Below, piece after piece: positions 52,619 through 58,232 of a stretch of 58,232 nucleotides of DNA. Position 1 is the stretch's first letter. Each line of letters begins with the position of its first letter. The position numbers and the translations under genes were made by a program. The notes under the pieces were generated by a model. The model ran no database searches. It was not told the origin of the DNA and was given only the letters and a program-made list of their open reading frames with translations. Source of the stretch: Clostridiales bacterium. Lineage in GTDB: Bacteria > Bacillota > Clostridia > Christensenellales > UBA1750. The stretch spans positions 1 to 58,232 of the forward strand of contig SVHB01000005.1 in assembly GCA_015056005.1 (NCBI GenBank), written 5' to 3'.

Positions 52619-52979
52619 CTTCTTCCCTCCGGCTGTCGTCTATAAGCTTCTGCAGCGCCTCTATCTCCTTTTTGCCGAGCTTTTTCCTTGATGCAAACGC
52701 CGCAATAAACCCCGGTAGTGAGCCTTCGAAGCGTTCATCGACAAATTTTTCGCTCTGCATTGCATAGAAATCGGCTCGATTTATCAAAGACGTTACGATT
52801 CCGTTTTCGTTTATAAATATCCCGCGCTCACAGAGCCTTCGAAGCACAGTATATGTGGTCGATTTTTTCCATCCGAGCGCATCATACGCCCTTTTTACCA
52901 GCTCGCCCGATGCTATCGGCTCGCTCTCCCAGATCAAATCGGCAAACTTGGCTTCTATCATTCCAAGAGAAGTATCCAT
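52611..52979 (-). CDS. BlaI/MecI/CopY family repressor
   Basis: 122 aa. Winged HTH with the family patterns IEAKFADLIWESEPIASGELV and WKKSTTYTVLRRLCERG, and the C-terminal dimerisation helix region. It represses its own operon and is cleaved through the M56 partner. GGAGGAG lies upstream of the ATG. Interlaced dyads over the promoter (52997-53029) are its likely operator. Forms an operon with the M56 gene and the exported protein gene. Confidence 0.92.
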   Translation of the reverse strand: MDTSLGMIEAKFADLIWESEPIASGELVKRAYDALGWKKSTTYTVLRRLCERGIFINENGIVTSLINRADFYAMQSEKFVDERFEGSLPGFIAAFASRKKLGKKEIEALQKLIDDSRREEDV

Positions 52980-52996
52980 TTGCTCCTCCTTTTTTG

Positions 52997-53043
52997 GTTT
53001 ACTTCATGTAAACCAGTTTACACCATGTAGACCGCTTTGTCAA
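52997..53043 (-). promoter_or_regulatory. Promoter and BlaI-type operator
   Basis: On the minus strand: TTGACA (53038-53043), 17-base spacer, TAAACT. Overlapping dyads: TACA-TGG-TGTA (53019-53029), TGTAAAC-TG-GTTTACA (53007-53022) and GTTTAC-ATGAA-GTAAAC (52997-53013). TACAnnnTGTA is the BlaI/MecI half-site pattern. Confidence 0.78.
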
Positions 53044-53079
53044 CAAAAAAGGCAGGTCATAAAAGCTATGACCTGCCTT
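53044..53079 (-). terminator. Terminator of ftsZ
   Basis: On the minus strand: AAGGCAGGTCATA / TATGACCTGCCTT, 13-bp stem with a 5-base loop, then TTTTG. Its T-run abuts the -35 of the BlaI promoter. Confidence 0.88.
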
Positions 53080-53092
53080 GATCTTTTATAAT

Positions 53093-54535
<1,443 letters not shown>

Positions 54536-54540
54536 CCCCC

Positions 54541-55719
54541 TTATTTCTTGAAAATGGACTTTAATTTAGTAATAAGATCCGTTTTGGAGTTCATTCTTTC
54601 CTGACTTATCTGTTCAAAAACCAACTCCAAAAGGCCGACTGAGGAAACATAATTTGCGCCCATAAGCTTGGTGGGCTTCACCGCACAGGCTCTGACGGGA
54701 ACGCCAAGCCTGCCGGATAAGAACTGACGCGCTCCCCCCATGGGAGCCAGACCGCCGCCGGTCAGATAATACGCGGTCTTATTTCCGATCGCTATATCAC
54801 AGCTCAAAAGCTCCGATTTGATCGTATCCGCAAGCTCGGACAAGGGCTTTATAACGATACGCTCAACTGTATCGCTGTCAAAGCTGATCTCCTCGCCGCT
54901 TGCATCAAAAAGCGTGATCTTTGAATTCCCGGTGTTTTCTCCCGGAGCCAGAATAAGCCTCCGCTTGATCTGTTCGGCCATCTGGAATGGAATATCAAGC
55001 TCCTGCGCTATCCTTGCGGTCCAAAAACCCGCGCCGTCGTCAATAACGCTCATATGGCAGACTGCGTCGCCCTTTGCCACCATGACCTGAGTGGTCATAT
55101 AGCCGCAGTCGATAAGAACCGCGGTCCTGTCCCTTTCCGCAGGCGGAACGGCAAGCAGAGTTTCGCCAAGCTGAGCGCTCAAAAAACCTTTGATCTTATA
55201 GCCTGCAATGCCGATGAGCCTTGTAAGCTTGTCCGCAAGGCGCTTTTCGCATGTCATAGCATAAACGCTGCAGGAAAGCTCGTCGCATTTAAGACCCACA
55301 GGCTCCATGGTCACGCTTTCGCCCGCCTTGAACCAGGCTATGCATCTGTGCAGCAGCATGCTCCTGTCGGCAACATAGGGCACTGCATTATCAAACGCGG
55401 CCTTCATGTCGTCCTCGCTGACCTTACCGCCTTCAACGGATACATTTCCCGTGCAGGGGATAACGCTGACCCACGAGGCAGGAACGGATACATAAACCGA
55501 GTCGGCTTGCCTTCCGCACATCTCGTAGGCCAAGTGAATTGCCCCGGATACGGCGTCTGCCACGTCTTCCTCGCTCTGATTCCATTCAAAGCCGCTGTAG
55601 CCGTCGTATGGCTTCACCCCGTAGCCGATAAGCTCGCCGCTTAAATCATCGTCGAACTCGCCGATAACGCAGACGATCTTTGAAGTGCCGATATCAACGG
55701 CAGCCACGGTAGTTTTCAT
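54541..55719 (-). CDS. ftsA: Cell division protein FtsA
   Basis: 392 aa, actin-like anchor of FtsZ. Phosphate 1 motif [27 protein letters not shown] of the 1C domain, phosphate 2 [13 protein letters not shown], the adenosine motif [13 protein letters not shown], and the C-terminal amphipathic membrane helix [17 protein letters not shown] lies 12 bases before the ATG. A TATACT box at 55773-55778 (minus) with a poor -35 suggests a separate ftsAZ promoter after the weak terminator of ftsQ. Confidence 0.95.
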   Translation of the reverse strand: MKTTVAAVDIGTSKIVCVIGEFDDDLSGELIGYGVKPYDGYSGFEWNQSEEDVADAVSGAIHLAYEMCGRQADSVYVSVPASWVSVIPCTGNVSVEGGKVSEDDMKAAFDNAVPYVADRSMLLHRCIAWFKAGESVTMEPVGLKCDELSCSVYAMTCEKRLADKLTRLIGIAGYKIKGFLSAQLGETLLAVPPAERDRTAVLIDCGYMTTQVMVAKGDAVCHMSVIDDGAGFWTARIAQELDIPFQMAEQIKRRLILAPGENTGNSKITLFDASGEEISFDSDTVERIVIKPLSELADTIKSELLSCDIAIGNKTAYYLTGGGLAPMGGARQFLSGRLGVPVRACAVKPTKLMGANYVSSVGLLELVFEQISQERMNSKTDLITKLKSIFKK

Positions 55720-55791
55720 GCCGCAAACAAGCTCCTGTCAAATATTTGGCACATACAATATGCCTAATATATAGTATACACCAAAGTTGCT

Positions 55792-55825
55792 TAAAATAAA
55801 AGGGGAAAAGTAAATTTTATCCCCC
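55792..55825 (-). terminator. Weak terminator between ftsQ and ftsA
   Basis: On the minus strand: GGGGA-T-AAA paired with TTTTCCCC (one bulge), then TTTTATTTT. Modest stem. Confidence 0.45.
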
Positions 55826-55845
55826 GGGCAAAGCTTTTTTGTACA

Positions 55846-56577
55846 TCATTCCTTGAGCGCAAAGATCGCGCTGTCAGCGGTCGTGACATCAAGGCTCGAT
55901 CCGTTCAGCTGATCAGACGAATATCTGCTTCTAAGCTCGGGCATTGCCGCCTCTATCCATTTGAGCTTTCTTTCAAGCTGAACCGTGGTCCCAAGCTTTA
56001 CATTTATCCCTTCGGCAGTTGTAAGCCTCACATCGGTCTGCGAAGCTACGTTTACACCCTTCACGTTTTCTTCAAAGCCGTATTCCTTTATGCCTTCAAG
56101 CAAGGCTTTCAAAGTATCCAGCTGTTCGGGTTTTGAAGAGCTGAGCTGCTGACCCAGACCGAAGGAAACTACATATACTCCGTCGACCTTGAGCAATGAG
56201 CTCACATCCATCATGCCGTGGTTTGTGCTTTGCAGCACAGTTCCCTGCTCGTCGATTATTAGATCGTAGGAACCAAATCCCACAACACCTATGGGAACGC
56301 GTTCCTTTATGGTTATTGTGACCGCGTTGAGCCCAGTAACCTTTATGGATTCAACGATGAAATACGGGCTTTTGTTAATATTTTCTTCCACAGTTTTTTT
56401 GTTTAAGGTAAAAATGCTCTCGCCCGTTTGTATAAGGGAAAGATCGCGCACTTCCTGAGGATCCCGATTAATCGTTCCAACAACATGTATCTCTCTGACC
56501 CTGAGCGCTGCATAGCCTAATCCGGCGCAAAGCGCCACAACGATTATTGCTATGAGCGCCCTGACAAGCTTTTTCAA
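55846..56577 (-). CDS. ftsQ: Cell division protein FtsQ/DivIB
   Basis: 243 aa from TTG 56577, placed after GGTGGTGTG; the frame reaches TTG 56595. One N-terminal TM (LVRALIAIIVVALCAGLGYA), then a POTRA domain (VREIHVVGTINRDPQEVRDL, NKSPYFIVESIKVTGLNAVT and ITIKERVPIGVV) and a beta domain. It bridges division proteins outside the membrane. Follows murA by 24 bases. There is no murB or murG between them, unlike the B. subtilis cluster. Confidence 0.93.
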   Translation of the reverse strand: MKKLVRALIAIIVVALCAGLGYAALRVREIHVVGTINRDPQEVRDLSLIQTGESIFTLNKKTVEENINKSPYFIVESIKVTGLNAVTITIKERVPIGVVGFGSYDLIIDEQGTVLQSTNHGMMDVSSLLKVDGVYVVSFGLGQQLSSSKPEQLDTLKALLEGIKEYGFEENVKGVNVASQTDVRLTTAEGINVKLGTTVQLERKLKWIEAAMPELRSRYSSDQLNGSSLDVTTADSAIFALKE

Positions 56578-56601
56578 ACACACACCACCCAACAAGTCAT
56601 T

Positions 56602-57870
56602 TTATAAGCACCGCTTAGTGCATATCTCTCTTTTGATATCGGCTCCGAGCGATGAAAGCATATTTTCAAAACCCGAATAGCCCCTGTCTATATACTCTAC
56701 GCCGCCGATCTCACTTTCGCCTTTGGCAGCAAGCGCGGCAATGGTAAGCGCGGCGCCGCCCCTTAGATCCCTTGCTTCGATCTTTGCTCCCTCAAGGCTT
56801 TTCACGCCTCTGATGATCGCGGTCCTTCCGTGTACGGAAATATCCGCGCCCATCTTTTTAAGGCAATTAACATAGCCAAACCTGTTTTCAAACACGTTTT
56901 CCGTTATCGAGGAAGTTCCTCTGGCGACGCACGCTATTGCAGCCATCTGCGCCTGCATATCGGTCGGGAACCCCGGATGCGGATATGTAGCGATATCCCT
57001 GAACGAGGAAAGCTCACCGCTTGATCTTATCCTGATACCGTCGGATACAATTATCTGACATCCCATTTGCCTGAGCTTATGTATTATCGCCGTCATATCA
57101 TGAGCCCGTGCGTCCCTTACATAAATATCGCCGCCGCAGCCTGCGCATGCCGCAAGCAAAGTTCCCGCAACTATCCTGTCGCTTATGGGACAAAACACCT
57201 CTGCGCTGCTTCCAAGGCTTTTTACGCCCTCTATCACGATCCTTGAAGACCCCTCGCCCTTTATCCTTGCGCCCAGGCTTTTCAAAAACCGTGCAAGGTC
57301 TACGATCTCAGGCTCGGTCGCAGGGTTATCTATCACCGTCTCGCCCTTTGCAAGCACTCCCGCCATCATCAGGTTTTCGGTCGCACCAACGCTCGGGTAA
57401 TCCAGATGCAGCCTTGCGCCAATAAGATTTCCCCGGCAATGGATCATCCCCGAAGATTCCTCGATATCGATCCCAAGCTGCCTTAAACCACTCAGATGTA
57501 TGTCTATAGGCCTGAGTCCTATCTCGCATCCGCCGGGATATGTAAAGCAGGCGTTTTTGTTCCTTGCAAGTATGGGGCCGAGCATGAATATCGATGAACG
57601 AATCTTTTTGGAAAGCTTTTCGGGCATCACCCATCTGTCGGCACAGCTTGGATCGATCACGGCAATATCGTCTTCCCGCTTTATCCTGCAGCCAAGGCAG
57701 GAGAGTATGCCCAGCATATCATCAACATCGCTCAGATCAGGCAGCTTTATGCTGACCTCGCCGCCCGAGAGCAGCGACGCGGCAAGCACCGGCAAAGCGG
57801 AATTTTTAGCCGCTCCTGCGCATATATCGCCAACCAGCCTTTGCCCGCCCACCACTTTATACATATACAT
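56602..57870 (-). CDS. murA: UDP-N-acetylglucosamine 1-carboxyvinyltransferase
   Basis: 422 aa, first committed step of peptidoglycan synthesis. Substrate Lys in GAAKNSALPVLAASLL, the fosfomycin-target Cys in YPGGCEIGLRPIDIHL (Cys retained, so fosfomycin sensitivity is expected at this site), HLDYPSVGATEN and the C-terminal DLRGGAALTIAALAA. ATG 57870 after GGGAGGAG; an in-frame ATG lies two codons later. An imperfect hairpin (CCCGC...GCGGG) covers part of the ribosome site. Confidence 0.96.
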   Translation of the reverse strand: MYMYKVVGGQRLVGDICAGAAKNSALPVLAASLLSGGEVSIKLPDLSDVDDMLGILSCLGCRIKREDDIAVIDPSCADRWVMPEKLSKKIRSSIFMLGPILARNKNACFTYPGGCEIGLRPIDIHLSGLRQLGIDIEESSGMIHCRGNLIGARLHLDYPSVGATENLMMAGVLAKGETVIDNPATEPEIVDLARFLKSLGARIKGEGSSRIVIEGVKSLGSSAEVFCPISDRIVAGTLLAACAGCGGDIYVRDARAHDMTAIIHKLRQMGCQIIVSDGIRIRSSGELSSFRDIATYPHPGFPTDMQAQMAAIACVARGTSSITENVFENRFGYVNCLKKMGADISVHGRTAIIRGVKSLEGAKIEARDLRGGAALTIAALAAKGESEIGGVEYIDRGYSGFENMLSSLGADIKREICTKRCL

Positions 57871-57977
57871 AATATCTCCTCCCGCTCATGCTTCATCTTA
57901 TGCATCACGCGGGAAAATGTGAATTATGTCAATGCAAAAGCAAAATACAATGCAGCCATATAAACCTTCCACATAGC

Positions 57978-58006
57978 ATTATACATTGTATTTTGGTATT
58001 TGTATA
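57978..58006 (-). promoter_or_regulatory. Promoter of murA-ftsQ
   Basis: On the minus strand: TATACA, 17-base spacer, perfect TATAAT, next to the stop of the FtsW-type gene. Confidence 0.6.
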
Positions 58007-58231
58007 TTATTTTGAGCGGTATTCCAACCTCTTCCCATCCGGGAAGCTGCGCACATTATCGCTTTTTGTACCGCTGTTTTTATCCTTTACCGCAGCCTTT
58101 TTTTCCTCGGGCTGCGCATAGCGCGAAACATTGAGAAGTATTCCCGCTGCGCCCATGAACACCCAAAGGCTTGTGCCGCCCGCGGAGAAGAAGGGCATTG
58201 GCAGACCGGTCGTGGGAAAACACCCGGTTAC
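58007..58231 (-). CDS. FtsW/SpoVE-type peptidoglycan polymerase (C-terminal part; rest outside window)
   Basis: The last 74 residues of a SEDS-family glycosyltransferase. The family end motif TTGLPMPFFSAGGTSLW and the last TM (VFMGAAGILLNVSRYA) are clear, followed by a charged cytoplasmic tail of about 37 residues. The 5' part runs off the window. Its place before murA-ftsQ-ftsAZ favours SpoVE or FtsW over RodA; the two cannot be told apart from this piece. Confidence 0.92.
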   Translation of the reverse strand, partial: VTGCFPTTGLPMPFFSAGGTSLWVFMGAAGILLNVSRYAQPEEKKAAVKDKNSGTKSDNVRSFPDGKRLEYRSK

Positions 58232-58232
58232 G

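Overview
This window reads as a chromosomal segment of an anaerobic, Gram-positive Clostridia-type bacterium (Firmicutes/Bacillota). The evidence is an ftsW/spoVE-murA-ftsQ-ftsA-ftsZ division cluster, an rpsO-pnp-M16 peptidase order as in Bacillus, a BlaI/M56 regulatory pair, consensus sigma-A promoters with strong GGAGG ribosome sites, many TTG/GTG starts, and oxygen-sensitive amino-acid fermentation enzymes. The RNase P RNA looks type A, which fits some Clostridia and not Bacillus. The species cannot be named from the sequence.

Layout. 1-3349: iorAB, a PaaK-type aryl-CoA ligase and an ACT protein (aromatic amino-acid fermentation). 3350-3787: palindromic repeats and terminators. 3788-5527: a TIM-barrel sugar isomerase and a methyltransferase. 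5589-7019 (-): tsf and rpsB. 7250-10216: a YicI-type alpha-xylosidase and an epoxyqueuosine-reductase-like Fe-S protein. 10217-14990: an AT-richer accessory island with a PD-(D/E)XK-like protein and a tightly coupled four-gene cassette (zinc-ribbon membrane protein, HTH protein, beta-CASP metallo-beta-lactamase nuclease, degenerate DnaQ-like protein). 15085-24558: acetyltransferases, DUF3793, a YmfI-like SDR with ahcY, exoA, a new Cys-rich mini-protein, an HD hydrolase, pepD, a candidate small RNA, DegV and an HTH membrane protein. 24766-34359: araB, a MacA/MacB-like exporter with two ATPases (one with an AbrB-like tail), and an Lsa-type ABC-F gene behind a transcription attenuator. 34373-36971: HAD, thiN, flavodoxin, alpha/beta hydrolase. 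37044-42164 (-): rnpB, M16 peptidase, pnp, rpsO, araD. 42242-49880: L10 leader with rplJL, CapA, metY-metA with an XRE/S24-like regulator, fba, HIT and an ICMT-like methyltransferase. 49908-52979 (-): BlaI/M56 module. 53093-58231 (-): division and cell-wall genes, ending inside an FtsW/SpoVE gene.

How the genes work together. Most of the window is core metabolism and housekeeping in short operons, with convergent genes separated by shared hairpin terminators. The metA product has Glu111, the acetyl-CoA type residue, which matches its neighbour metY (O-acetylhomoserine sulfhydrylase). The best candidate for an undescribed system is the cassette at 11719-14823. Its genes overlap by ATGA, and two of its proteins seem to share an N-terminal receiver-like domain. 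One of those two carries an HTH and the other a DEDD exonuclease fold that has lost key residues; an apparently intact RNase J-like nuclease lies between them. Other signals are the ABC-F attenuator at 32203-32403, covarying palindromic elements at 3360-3564 and 32419-32753, an orphan small-RNA unit at 22676-22789, and the Cys-rich mini-gene at 19920-20078.
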